A stretch of 64,000 bases of DNA from Kingdonia uniflora (lineage: Eukaryota; Streptophyta; Magnoliopsida; Ranunculales; Circaeasteraceae): the NCBI GenBank assembly GCA_014058105.1, contig JACGCM010002624.1, positions 372,001 through 436,000 of the forward strand. The letters are read 5' to 3'. This document shows, in pieces, positions 22,764 to 34,981 of this stretch. A program made the position numbers and the translations under genes. Under the pieces are notes generated by a model that was not told the origin of the DNA, did no database searches, and worked only from the letters and a program-made list of their open reading frames with translations. Within the stretch, counting starts at the first letter, position 1, and every line of letters begins with the position of its first letter.

Positions 22764-25700
22764 GAAGAACGATTTGTCTGGCCTTGGATAGGTATCGTTG
22801 TTAATCTTCCAATCGAATTTAAAGGTGGAAAATATGTTGGGGAAAGTGGGTCTAATTTGAGGGAACAATTGACAAAACAGGGATTTAACCCTTGGAGAGT
22901 CACCCCCTTGTGGAATTACCGTGGTCATTCGGGGAAAGCCATTGTCGAATTTACCAGGGACTGGCCTGACTGGCCTGCATTTCATAATGCAATATCATTC
23001 GAGAAATATTTTAAAGCTGAACATTTCGGTAGAAGTGAATGGTATTCCAAAGAGCACTATGGGTCCCAACTATATGGATGGGTAGCACGAGAGGATGATT
23101 ATGAAGCCAATGATATCGTAGGAGAACATCTTCGTAAAATTGGAGACTTGAAAACACTCAATGATATCGAGGACGAAGATGCACGAAAAACTAGCAAACT
23201 CGTGTCCAATTTATCAAGCGTGATCGAAGTTAAGAAGAGTAACTATGAAGAAATGGAACGGAAGGTCGAGGAGAAGTCCGACTCCCTCCGCAAGGTGATA
23301 GAAACAAAAGAGAAGTTAACTAATACTTACAATGAAGGTAATCTTTCTTTGTTTTGAAATTTTGATTTTATATAAGCTTGATAGCTACACCAACTAATCT
23401 TGTTCTTTTTTGCATTTACCAGAGCTAAAAAAGATGCACTCAAATACACAAATTAATCTACAGAAAATCTTTTGCACTCATGAAAAACTTAGGTTGGATT
23501 TGGAATCTCAGCGGAAAGAGCTTGAGTTGCATGGCAAGGAATTAGAGAGGCGCAAGGCTCAAAGTGAAGGCGAGAGAATGAAACTTATTGGTGAGAGAGA
23601 ACAGGTACTACAATTTGCGCTCCTTTAATACGGTGTTTACAATATATTTGTGTATAATCTGAAACTCCTCCAGTTGGTCAGTAAGATGGTAGATAGCATT
23701 AATCAGATGGTAGCATTCCCAAGGAGGTTTAAGCTTGTTCTTGATCAACAACACCATTTTGGTGACCTCAGTGCTAGTCCACATTCTCTTGTATCTCCTC
23801 TCAATCCCAATATCTCAATCCCAATATACAGGCCTCTAAAAACTGAATACATCTTCTGGTACATGACAAAATTTGGTTTGTTAGCTCCAGCATAACAGAA
23901 TTTGACCTTCCCACTGTCATTTCTGCACAACCACCATAGCCTCCTTCATCACCATGACACCATCAGCACTCCCATAGGAGGGGTCCCACTTACGCAACTT
24001 GATATTGGGCTTCTTGTGATTGATCTGGCATTCCCATAACCTTACTCTCGGGGTCCCACTTGCACAACTAGACATGTTCTTTCTAATTTTTTTTTAAGTG
24101 TGGTGCATTTATTGAGGTTTGTTATATTTTGTGATTTGACCGATCCTTGTTGTGTGTTTGTCCACCCCTGCCAATGTCTTGGCCACCTTCCATACTTTTT
24201 GGACCCCATTAATTTTTCTTAATGTCAACATACCCGCATTTTATTTTTGTGACTGGAGCTTTTTTACATATTGCAAATTGGGTCAGAAAGTGGAGCCCAA
24301 AAAGTATGCCATGTAACCAAATCCGGGTTGGAATGATCACTTTTCACTAGTTATTTGGAAGAAGAAAAAAAACTTGTATTTTTCGGTTAAGATTGCAATT
24401 GTACGGGTAAGTTATGTGACTGGAGGACGTATATGACCACAGTTGTAATGTATGTTTTTCTTTTAGAATGCAGCTAAAAATGACGCAATTGACATGGCGA
24501 CAATTGAAGAAAAGGAAGCTGCAAAAAGTTTTTTAAGGCTGATTGAACAACATAAGGTTTATGACTTTTTTCTTGGTCTCAATAGTTATGAACTAATTTA
24601 TGTTTTCAAACCAATTTCCAAACTAATACAAATATGTACTTTTTATTATTCATGTCAGAGAGAAAAAGAAGAACACCACAAAAGAATAATTCAATTGGAA
24701 AAAGAACGGGATGCAAAGCAGGCATTGGAATTGGAAGTTCAACAGTTGAAAGGGATCCTGCAAGTGCGTAAGTATATGGTATGTGGCGATGATTTGGGAG
24801 CCCAAGAGAAAATGAATAAAATGAGTGAAGAGTTGGCAGAGAAAGAAGAAGAACTGGAATACATGATAAACATGAGCAATGATCTTATGGTCAAACAGTA
24901 TATGAGCAACATAGAGTTGCAGGAGGCACGCAAAACCTTGATCGGGGTTAGTGTTTTGCAAATTTTAATTTCGTTGGATCTTTCATCACATGATAAATTT
25001 GTAGACATGCCCAACATATCATTAATATATGCACACGGTGTTGATCTACTATGATTTCTTACATATGTATGTCTACGGCCTTATAGTTTCTAGTATATAC
25101 AAAACTAGCATTGCCCTCGTATACACGCCCAATTTGGAGTTACTGTTTCCCAACAGGTGTTGTTTTGACCTTCCACTTGGGTCAATGTGCATTTGATGAC
25201 ACTTTGTTTTTCTTTTTGGAAAAAAAAGTCCAACTTGACCGTAATTTTAAAGCTCTTGGTGAGTGCTTATTCTGAGTAGCAACCTTCTTGATTTTCAACT
25301 TGTTGATTAAAAGCTACGGCTTTTGAAATTTAATAGCAAATAAGAAACAACTATGTCTCCCATACCTGCCATTTGCAAAAAGGGGTGGCTCCCACAGTAT
25401 TTCGCTTATATCGCTATTTTCTTGCATTGACTTTCACGTAGTTCCATTTCGAACATTACAAGGCAATTATGAATCTCAACCTCGAATATATACCATCGCC
25501 ATGGTCTATACCTGTATATTTATGTGAGATATGATTGTGTGCTTTATTTATAGGTTTTTTATATACTGAGATAGTTGTTCTTAATTATTACTTTGAAATA
25601 AACTAAAGTATGTCTAATTTGGATATATTGATTGGTGAATAGAATTGTATGATTCTTATGGATACATCATAAGTAGCATATGTGCACAAATACATTTTGG

Positions 25701-26939
25701 GATAGAATAGAGTTGATTTGTTTATGAAAAGAGTTGGGTTTTCCTCTTATTAAACTTTATTTGAGATCTAGTTCAAACTTAGTGTTAATCACATACGAAT
25801 TAAGCTTCCGCGTTCATAGATTCACACACACATATATATATATACAATGATTTATGAGATACATGTGTCTGCATTTCTAGTTTTTCAAGTCCCATATATG
25901 GGACTAAAAGGACAATTTAAACCTTGCTTCAGTGCACAACAAAGGTGGTTCCGTTGATTGATGTGTCAGTATGATATAAATGCTTTTTATGACTGATTTT
26001 ATCCCTTTCCATTATTTTTGAGTCAAGATCTACAGTCCAATAATGCAATGATGCAAACTTAATCTAAAGAAACGATATTGAGCATTAAACATAGAGCACC
26101 TACATTTATTTCGTAAAATTTTCATTCTGACATCTGTCTTAAATATTGGTTTGTTATATCTTGTAGGGTTTCAAAGAAAAAGATTTATCAACTGCTGTAA
26201 TCGGTCTAAAGAGAATGGGAGAGCTCGATGTAAAACCATTTAAAGCTGCATGCATGCGTAAATATTCCGATGAAGAGGTAGAGGTGAATGCTATCCAGTT
26301 TTGCTCATTGTGGGATTCCTACCTTAGAAATCCAGAATGGCATCCTTTTAAGATGATCAAAGTCAACGGGAACGATGAGGTAAACTGTAATTTCCTCGTT
26401 GTGTATCAAATCTCTACTTTATTTCTCCTGCATTTTCATCTGTCATACTTTCAGTGGGCTTACTGTGTAACAGTTTTGTAGCTTCAAATGAGACTGGCAA
26501 AATAACGTGTACAAAGCTGAGGCTAGAATGCTGGAACTTCTTTGATTTGTACATAGTTTATCGATATTTTACGACATTTCTATTTTAACCATGTGCATCC
26601 CAGTTTTTCATGTATTCCTTCATCCTCATGTCATTGCCACTCTCTCTGGATTTCTTGTGCACACAAGTTCGAATATTATTATTTTTTTGACTGGTTTCAT
26701 GGATATTCTTTTTGCAGCGTATAATAAATGATGACGATGAGAAGCTGAAAGAGCTAAGGAACGAGTTGGGCAACGAGGCTGTCAATGCTGTAAAAATAGC
26801 TCTGACGGAAATAGCTGAGTACAATCCGAGTGGAGGGTACATAGTAGAGGAGCTATGGAACTTCAAGGAAAGAAGAAAAGCCACACTCAAAGAGGGTGCA
26901 ACAGTTGTATTGAACAAGTGGAAGAAGCAGAAGCGATAA
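22110..26939 (+). CDS. FDM: FDM/IDN2-like protein with repeat-expanded N-terminus (gene G)
   Basis: Exons 22110-23337, 23423-23604, 24467-24556, 24659-24946, 26167-26379 and 26718-26939 are open and in phase, giving about 740 aa. The lengths 182, 90 and 288 match gene B exactly. The first coding exon starts at acceptor TTTCCTCAG; ATG 22122 is the first ATG within it, and an upstream leader exon is probably untranslated. Residues before XS form tandem 57-residue units, each ending DERFVWPC, which mimics the true XS start ERFVWPWIGIVVN. XS ([29 protein letters not shown]), coiled coil and XH (GLKRMGELDVKPF, EWHPFKMIKV, YNPSGGYIVEELWNF) are intact, with a KKQKR tail. The expected role is RNA-directed DNA methylation, as for IDN2. 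No zf-XS finger is present. The unusual N-terminus is discussed in the findings. Confidence 0.85.
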
Positions 26940-27648
26940 AATCGACTTGCACTTTTTCATTTTGTAAAGTAAGATATTCCCTGACCATTATGAATCTTTG
27001 AAGGTTTCACTGTCGGAAAAGGAAAACGCTCTGTAGTAGTTTGTAGGTTGACGTCAAGAATGGAAGTTGTCAAGCTTTTGTTTTTGCTTCCAAACCTTTT
27101 CGCTCTAATTATGGTTCGACAGAAAGATGCTAATGCATGTCAATATATATACATCTTTTCAGGTGTGCTTTTTTGTGTTTAATTTATTCTGTGCATTATG
27201 CTTTCATCATTGGGATTATGCTTCATTTGATTCAACTGTTTAACTTGTGTTACAACACTTTAGTGCAATTGACAGCATGCACTGTAATCACATTGTGGTC
27301 TGAGTATCAATATATTTTCTCTGGGGTTGATGAATCTTTTTGCAGGATCTTTTTTCAGACCTTAAAATATATGTCAAAAGTGTCTGAAGTTTGTGTCTGG
27401 AAAAGCAAATGCTGGAGACAATCTTTCAGAAGGTAAGAAGAAATGGAGATCACTCTACACATGTCCAGTTAAAATGGTAAGAATTCTTAACACCTTTCCT
27501 TATCAATTGATGAATTGTTACTCACTAGTGTCAGCAAGTAATAATCAACCCCCTTCTCTTATAAATGTGTTTCTCCAATCTCCAATCTCCAATCTCCAAT
27601 CTCCCAGTTATTATTTCAGTATTCCTTTCTAGTGAAACCAGTGTCTTC
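26940..27648. other. 3' flank of gene G, duplicated downstream of H
   Basis: The segment from about 27340 to 27480, with GCAGGATCTTTTTTCAGACC and GCAAATGCTGGAGACAAT, has a diverged counterpart at about 34210-34370 after copy H. This shows that G and H were duplicated with their 3' flanks. A short AATCTCC tandem run lies at about 27578-27604. No gene is supported. Confidence 0.5.
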
Positions 27649-27921
27649 ATGGGTACCAAGGGTAAGTTCCAAGAAGAATCTCCTCCTCCTCCAGCTACAA
27701 GGAGGAGAACTTCCACAACTGCAACTGAGGTACAATATACTTGTTGCATCTCTCCCTCTTTCTTATAGGCTGTGTGCATCGCACTGAAGGAACTTAATGA
27801 TCACAACCCCAGTGGACGATACATTGTAATTGTACTGGAACTTTGGAATTTTATAGAGGGTAAAAAGGTTTCCCTAAATGAAGCAATCCAAGTGCTACTG
27901 AAGCTCAGCAACTCTGCTTAG
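27649..27921 (+). pseudogene. Collapsed XH mini-gene I (first and last exons only)
   Basis: ATG 27649 to 27729 encodes 27 residues (MGTKGKFQEESPPPPATRRR...) resembling the first exon of the J/K genes in layout, with SPPPPATRR against SPSVAARSS, and ends at GAG|GTAC. After only 39 bp, TCTTATAG| opens 27769-27921, which encodes the last part of an XH domain ([35 protein letters not shown]) in the J/K subtype. Two extra residues disturb the conserved VPELW. The coil exon, the first XH exon and the front of the last exon are gone. A 39-bp intron is below the usual plant minimum, and retaining it gives a stop at its end. Probably non-functional. Confidence 0.65.
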
Positions 27922-28793
27922 TTACCTTCATTTAGGTATATATATCTTGACTCAGTTGTAAATATGTAGTAATAGTTCCCTATGTGAGCTCCATTTTGAG
28001 TTGCTGTAAGCATATGGCCATGGGATCCTTTTATCTTGTTGCTAGTGTCTGTAATTCCATGTTTTCGACTTAAAATAATACCCGAAAATATATTGGAGAC
28101 ATTAACCAAAAAGTAACTATCTGATTATATTTTTATTGTTACCTTTTCAAATAGTTATGCGAGTTAGATTTTCATAATAAAAATGTATGACAAACACCCA
28201 ATAAACTTTGAACTATTGCAGTAGTGTTGTGGTAACACTTATATATTTGCAACTTTCGTATGTCCAATATGTTTGTCAACTAAATCAAATGAATTAGTCG
28301 CAGTTCCGGCCCTCGGGTGTGTGACGTCACAGGGTCCGAAAGGAAAAGAGGCCAAAGAAGAAGATTTTTTTTTGCTTATAGCCCAAAAGAAAAAATAAAT
28401 AAAATTAAGGGCGACTCAATTTAGATTTGACCAAAGAGTAGACAAAACCAAACCCATTATACAGAGACATATTTTGTTCGCACATGGCCTTATAAAAGCC
28501 AGGGCCGTCCCCTGATTAGTCATGCTCATGCCGAAAATGTAATAATGCATTTTTTGAAATATTAGCCATAACATGACGATTTTGATATAACATGGCATGG
28601 GCATCAGGGCATGCCATGCTTAATGCCAAGTACCCTACTTCCATGCCCCAAAAACCCCAAATAATGACAACTTTATGATCTTCAAGTTTCTAGACCTCGT
28701 TTCAGTTTCACCTTTCAGTTCCATACCAAGTTTCTAGACTTCGTTTCAAGTTTCACCTTTCACCTTTGAGAGATAGAGAGAGAGAGTTTGTTG
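27922..28793. other. Intergenic region with promoter copy for H
   Basis: From about 28555 to 28790 the sequence is homologous to 16025-16205 upstream of copy C, including ATTAGCCATAACATGA, CATGGCATGGGCAT and TTTCTAGACCTCGTTTCAG. It ends in an (AG)n tract. It is therefore a duplicated promoter. At about 28300-28520 lies a MITE-like segment rich in GGCCCT. Confidence 0.5.
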
Positions 28794-31700
28794 ATGGCTG
28801 CAAAAGATTTTTACTTGAACACAATGACACAAGAAGTAGCAAAATCTGCGTCTCCTTCTGTAGCTGCAAGGAGTAGTTTAAATCTGAAGACTGCAAAGGA
28901 GGTAATAAAACACTTGAAGATATATATATATATATATAATACCCTTTTCTCCAAATATCTAACTATTTTGATAGCATAGTATTAGGTTTATCAGTAGTTA
29001 TCATGTATTTAGCTTTGGGCATTTCATATTTGCCTGGTAGAAGTAGAACTCCTTATTTTCAGTTTCTTAGTTAGACATAGTTTCTCTTGAATGTTTAAGA
29101 TTTTTTACATACCCTTTTTTTTTTCTTTTTTCTTTTTGAGGAAAATGCTGGGGTTAGGCAGAACTAGATTTTCAGCTTCTTAGTTGGACATATTTCGAAT
29201 GTTTAGCATGTAATGCCGGCCCTTTTTGTTTTTGTTTTTTTTTGGAGGAGAAAGCTGGGGTCCTCGAATCAAGTAGATTCACTTTGGATTTGTATATGTG
29301 ACTCGAAAAACTTTTGTAATTATTGTAGAGGGCTGAGGAGGAGCTTCGAAAGAAAATAAGTGCAAATGAAAAGATTGATGAAAGGTAAAAATGTAGTGGA
29401 CAATGACGATGAAAAAATGGCAATGAGAGAAGAACTGGAGAAGTTGAGAGCTTTAAATCAAGTATTGACAGTTCAACAACTCCAGGATCGTGATGCCTTA
29501 AATGAAGCAAAAAAAGCTCTTGTTTCTGTAAGTACATTGATCAAGTATTGCATGCTTTTATTTTGTGGAAATAAAGCATAGTTTTTTGTTGTTATTTTTA
29601 TAATGTGAGAACTGAAAATTAAGAATTTTAAAAACCTGACAATTCCCACGGGGAATTCTATAACCCTCTGTAGAACCCCTAGACCCCCCCAAAATCCGCC
29701 CCTGGATTTAGGGTTTTAACAATTCGATTGCAGCAGCATCTTTCCCAACTCTTATTACAGTAACAAATTAAGAAAATTGAAGAACAATGGAGAGCTCTAT
29801 TACACAGTTTCATAGCTGTGGAAAGAGCTCACAGTGCTGCCACGTCACACTAAGGTTGTTGTGAAGAAGACGTTTTTTCTTGGAGAGTGGCGTTGGCTAG
29901 TAATTTGCTTAATTTCTTCTCACAGTGTACTAAAATTGGTGAGAGGGAACAGGTATTAAAATTTTCGATCCTTTAATACAGTGTTTACAATTCAGGTGAA
30001 ACTCTACATGATTGAATTTTGGCTAAAATGAACGGGGACTCTCCTAAGGTATTCTTTCTAGTAGTAGTTCAATCATAAAGTTTTGGGGTGTATTTAACTA
30101 GATATGTTTTGTTTTTGGAAGGTAAGCTAGAGTTAAGGCAGACCCCGATGACCGGCTATATTAAAACAAAAACAAAAAAACTATTACATCCTAAAATTTG
30201 TTTCCCTGCAGCATCATCCTCTAACATACTACAAAGCTCTGGTGGTCTGCTACAGGGTTCCATAGCTATTTCCTTCATAGCAGTAACAAAAGTGAAAAAA
30301 AAAAATGCACATCTGTTGGCTTCTTTATAGTTGTGTATAATCTGAAACTCCTCCAGTTGGTCAGTAAGAAGGTAGACAGCATTAACCAGATGGTAGCATT
30401 CCTAGGGAGGTTTAAGCTTGTTCTTCATCAACAGCACCATACTGGTGACGTCAGTGCTAATCCACATTCTCTTGTATCCCCTCTCAATCCTAATATACAG
30501 TCCTCTAAAAACTGAATACATCCTTTGGTACATGACAGAATTCGGTTTGTTAACTCCAATATAACAGAATTTGACCCCCCACTGTCATCTCTGCTCAGCC
30601 CACCGTAACCTCCTTCATCACCATGACACCATCAGTCTTCACCGTCAGCATTCCCAAAGGAGGGGGTTCCACTTGCACAACTTGATAATGGGCTTCTTGA
30701 GATTGATATTGAGTTCCCATAACGGCGTAACCTTACTCTTGGGGTTCCACTTGCACAACTAGACATGTTCTTCGTACTTATCCTCATTCAAAATTTGACC
30801 ACAGTTCCCTACGTTGTTCCCATTGAAACATACTGAATTTCTATCCACATGATTCATATTTCTTGAATTTAAACTTAAAGAGATTCAAATTCTCAATTCT
30901 CTACGACGTCTAGGAGATAAAAATATTTTTAGGAACAAAGAAATCATTTCGATTAGTTTGGTACTTACTCTTATCAACCAGTGAAATAGCTATGGTTTGA
31001 TACATAAAAATTGTCCATCTCATTTGATAGACCGACGAGCCGGCGCAATAAAAAATATTCTTTTATTTAAAAAATGTAAAGTGCGGTGCGTTTATTGAGG
31101 TTTATTGTATGTTGTGATATGACCGATTCTTGTTGTGTGTTCGATCACCCCTGCCCAATGTCTTGGCCACCTGCCATACTTTTTAGGCCCCTTTATTAGT
31201 TTTAATGTCAGCATCCCCGCATTTTTTTTCTGTGACTGGAGCTTTTTACATATTGTAAATTGAGTTAGAAAGTGGAACCCAAAAAGTATACCATGTAACC
31301 AAATCCGGGTGGTACCTGAATGACCCTTATTGGAATAATCACTTTTTAGTTTTTACTAGTTATCTTGAAAAAAACTAGTATTTTTCGGTTAAAATTGCAA
31401 TTGTATGGACAAGTTATCCGACTGTAGGACGTATGTGACCACAGTTTTAATATATGTTTTTGTTTCAGAATGCAGCAAAAAATGACGCATTGGAATTGGA
31501 AGTTCAACAGTTGAAAGTGCTTCTGCAAGTGAATAAGTATATGGTATGTGGCGATGAATTGGGAGCCCAAGAAAAAATGAATAAAATGAGTGAAGAGTTG
31601 GCAGAGAAAGAAGAACTGGAATACATGATAAGCATGAACAATGATCTTATGTTAACACAGAATATGGGCAACATAGAGTTGCAGAAGGCACGCAAAACCT

Positions 31701-33588
31701 TGATTGAGGTTAGTGTTTAGCAAACTTACAGAATAAGAAACAACTATGTCTCTCATACCTGTCATTTGCAAAAAGGGGCGGCTCTCACAGTATTGTACTT
31801 ACATCGCTATTTTTTTGTATTGACTTTCACTTTCGAACATTGCAAGGCAATTATGAATCTTAACCTCGAATATTACCAACGCCATGGTCTATACCTGGAT
31901 ATTTATTTGCGATATGACTGAGACAATTTGATGTGAATCATCCCTCATAGGGTCGTTCACCCACCGTATGACCTATGTTTATTTAATGCTTTGTATTTTA
32001 GTCTTTAGCTTAAAGCCTGTTGGAGAGGCTCAGCCTAGGTTATTAGCAGTTCCCCAGTGTAAGTATAATTCTATTTCAATTAGAATTAGGGTTCCTAATT
32101 CCAATCCCCCTTGTGTTCTATAAAATGGGAAGTCTAGGTTATTTGTTTCACAGTTGATTTTGATTAAAGTAAATTGATTTGTTTAGTTGAAACCCTAGTT
32201 TCCCTAACTCTCAAATACAACGTGATTTTCTTACAAATCTCGTTTCCGCGTTCGTAGTATTCACGTCACAATTACTGTGCTTTATTTATTGGTTTTTTTT
32301 ATATACTTAGATAGTTGTTCTTAATTATTGCTTTGAAATAATCTGAAGTATGTCTAACATGGATATATATTGATTGGTGAATAGAATTGTATGATCCTTA
32401 TGGATACATTATTAGTAGCATATGTGCAGAACCACATTTTTCGATATATGTATATATATGGATACAAAGATTTATGAGATACATGTGTCTACATTTTAGT
32501 TTTCAAGGACCATATATTGGACTAAAAGGACAATTTAAACCTTGCTTCAGTACATTACAAAGGTGGTTCCACTGATTGATGTGTCAATGTGTCAGTATGA
32601 TCTAAATACTTTTTATGACTGATCCAGAGGTGTTAGTATTGGATTTTATCACTATCCATGATTTTTAGTCATGATCTACAGTCCAATAATGCAATGATGC
32701 AAACTTAATCTAAAGGAGGGTATTGAACATTAAACATAGAACACATACATTTATTTCGTAAAAACTTCATTCTGACATCTGTCTTAAATATTGGTTTGTT
32801 ATATTTGTAGGGTTTCAAAGAAAAACATTTATCAACTGCTAAAATCGGTCTAAAGAGAATGGGAGTGCTCGACGTAAAACCATTTAAAGCTGCATTCATT
32901 CTTAAATATTCCCCTAGAAAAGCAGCGGTGAATGCTATCCAGTTTTGCTCATTGTGGGATTCCGACCTTAGAAATCCAGAATGGCATCCTTTTAAGATGA
33001 TCAAAGTCAATGGGAACGATGAGGTAAACTGTAATCCCCTCGTTGTGTATCAAATCTCTACTTTATTTCTCCTGCATTTTCATCTGTCATACTTTCAGTG
33101 TGCCTACTGTGTAACAGTTTTGTAGATTCAAATGACACTGGCAAAATAACTTGTACAAAACTGAGGCTAGAATGCTAGAACTTCTTTGATTTGTATGACA
33201 GTTTATCAATATTGTACGGCATTTCTATTTTAACCATGTGCATTCCAGTTTTTCATGTATCCCTTCATCCTCATGTCATTGCCACTCTCTCTGGATTTCT
33301 TACTTGTACACACAAGTTCGAATATTATTATTTTTTTGACTGGTTTCATGGATATTCCTTTTGCAGCGTATAATAAATGATGACTATGAGAAGCTGAAAG
33401 AGCTAAGGAATGAGTTGGGCAACGAGGTTGTCAATGCTGTAAAAATAGCTCTGACGGAAATTGCTGAGTACAACCTGGGTGGAGGGTACATAGTAGATGA
33501 GCTATGGAACTTCAAGGAAGGAAGAAAAGCCACACTGAAAGAGGTTGCAACAGTTGTGATGCACAAAATTGCTTTGCGGAAGCTGTAA
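28794..33588 (+). pseudogene. XS-less FDM-like copy H, frameshifted
   Basis: The exons are 28794-28901 (MAAKDFYLN leader, 36 codons), 29329-29527 (coil), 31469-31708 (fused coil exon), 32811-33023 and 33367-33588 (XH). A 32-bp deletion in the coil exon, between two GTGCAA repeats near 29361, shifts the frame and gives a stop within 12 codons. The other exons remain open. The fused exon carries the same in-frame deletion as copy C. A scrap of the 182-nt exon survives at about 29923-29952 (GGTGAGAGGGAACAG|GTA). The XH part is close to gene G (GLKRMGVLDVKPF, EWHPFKMIKV) but has YNLGG instead of YNPSG and lacks the basic tail. Initiation at ATG 29366 would bypass the shift, so a short coil-XH product cannot be excluded. 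Confidence 0.72.
31929..32268 (+). mobile_element. Solo LTR (same family as the 36.5-39.3 kb element)
   Basis: This 340-bp LTR begins TGATGTGAATCATCC and ends GTATTCACGTCA. It is flanked by perfect 5-bp CAATT duplications (31924-31928 and 32269-32273). It is the reverse orientation of the LTRs at 36498 and 38923. The paralogous intron of copy C preserves the empty site (GAGACAATTACACACTGC near 18150). It arose by LTR-LTR recombination. Confidence 0.9.
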
Positions 33589-34411
33589 AATCCACTATCT
33601 GTTCTCGTTTTTTGTAAAGTAAGACTTCCTCGCTGTGCTATTATGAACGTTTGAAGTTTCTACTGCCAGTAAAAAGCAGTTGTTTGTAGGTTGTTGTCAA
33701 GCGATGGAAGTTGTGGAGTTTTTGTTTTGCTTCCAGATTTCTTCCCTTTAATTATGTTTGACAGATGAATGCTAATGTAAGCATGTTAATATAATTTGAT
33801 CTTTTTTGGGGCTATATGTACATTATGGCTTTGATCAAATAGATCATGGGTGTGTTTGGTTTGTGAAAATGGCGAATCGATTTCATGAAATATGTTTTCC
33901 ATCATTTGGTTCGAGATGGAAAGTAATTGGTAAAAAATTGAATTTATGTGGTTTTTAAATATAGAACAAAAGATGGAAACCGGACTTAATCTTTTAAATT
34001 AGAGTTTTTTGGTTTTCCAGGTTTTTTATTGTTTTCCATGCCCAACGAAACAATAGAATTTAGTATGAAAAACTAGATTTCATGGAAATTCAGTTGGCCA
34101 TTTTTATCGTTTTCCACGAACAAAATACATCCCATCTTTCATTTAACCTCACTCTTTAACTTGTGATATCTGACGGTATGCTTCTGACATCCACAGAGGT
34201 TGATCAATGTTTCTGCAGACCTTAACAACTATGGCAAAGATGATTGAAGTTTGTGGTGGTTTAACATTGGAATGAGATGAATGTAGAAAAAAAAAGTGAG
34301 GAAAAGCAAATGTTGGAGACAATGTTGCATAAAGGTGAAAAGAGATGGTGGTCACTCTTCACATGTTGCATAGTCCTATTTTAAAGTTAATAAGAGCATG
34401 GGTTCGCTATC
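33589..34411. other. 3' flank of copy H
   Basis: This is the counterpart of the 3' flank of gene G (compare 34310-34370 with 27400-27470), followed by AT-rich sequence. No gene is supported. Confidence 0.5.
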
Positions 34412-34981
34412 GCTACGATAGTGATCCAAACCAACCAAAAATCTCTTTTGCAGGATCGCCATCGTTCAAATAGCGCTCCTATTGAGAAAATCAATGACTA
34501 TTTGTGACGAGCCTGTTCTGGGTCAGCTACGATAGTGATCCAAACCAACCAAAAATCTCTTTTGCAGGATCGCCATCGTTCAAATAACGCTCCTATTGAG
34601 AAAATCAATGACTATTTGTGACGAGCCTGTTCTGGGTCAGCTACGATAGTGATCCAAACCAACCAAAAATCTCTTTTGCAGGATCGCCATCGTTCAAATA
34701 GCGCTCCTATTGAGAAAATCAATGACTATTTGTGACGAGCCTGTTCTGGGTCAGCTACGATAGTGATCCAAACCAACCAAAAATCTCTTTTGCAGGATCG
34801 CCATCGTTCAAATAGCGCTCCTATTGAGAAAATCAATGACTATTTGTGACGAGCCTGTTCTGGGTCAGCTACGATAGTGATCCAAACCAACCAAAAATCT
34901 CTTTTGCAGGATCGCCATCGTTCAAATAGCGCTCCTATTGAGAAAATCAATGACTATTTGTGACGAGCCTGTTCTGGGTCA
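34412..34981. repeat. Minisatellite, five copies of a 114-bp unit
   Basis: GCTACGATAGTGATCC recurs at 34412, 34526, 34640, 34754 and 34868, exactly 114 bp apart. The copies are almost identical; copy 2 has CAAATAACG where the others have CAAATAGCG. Such homogeneity implies very recent expansion or continuing conversion. A TTTTGCAG acceptor-like motif sits in each unit. Confidence 0.95.

Noticed and set aside
34412..34981. CRISPR-like array
   Set aside because: The units are contiguous 114-bp tandem copies without unique spacers, and the genome is a plant.
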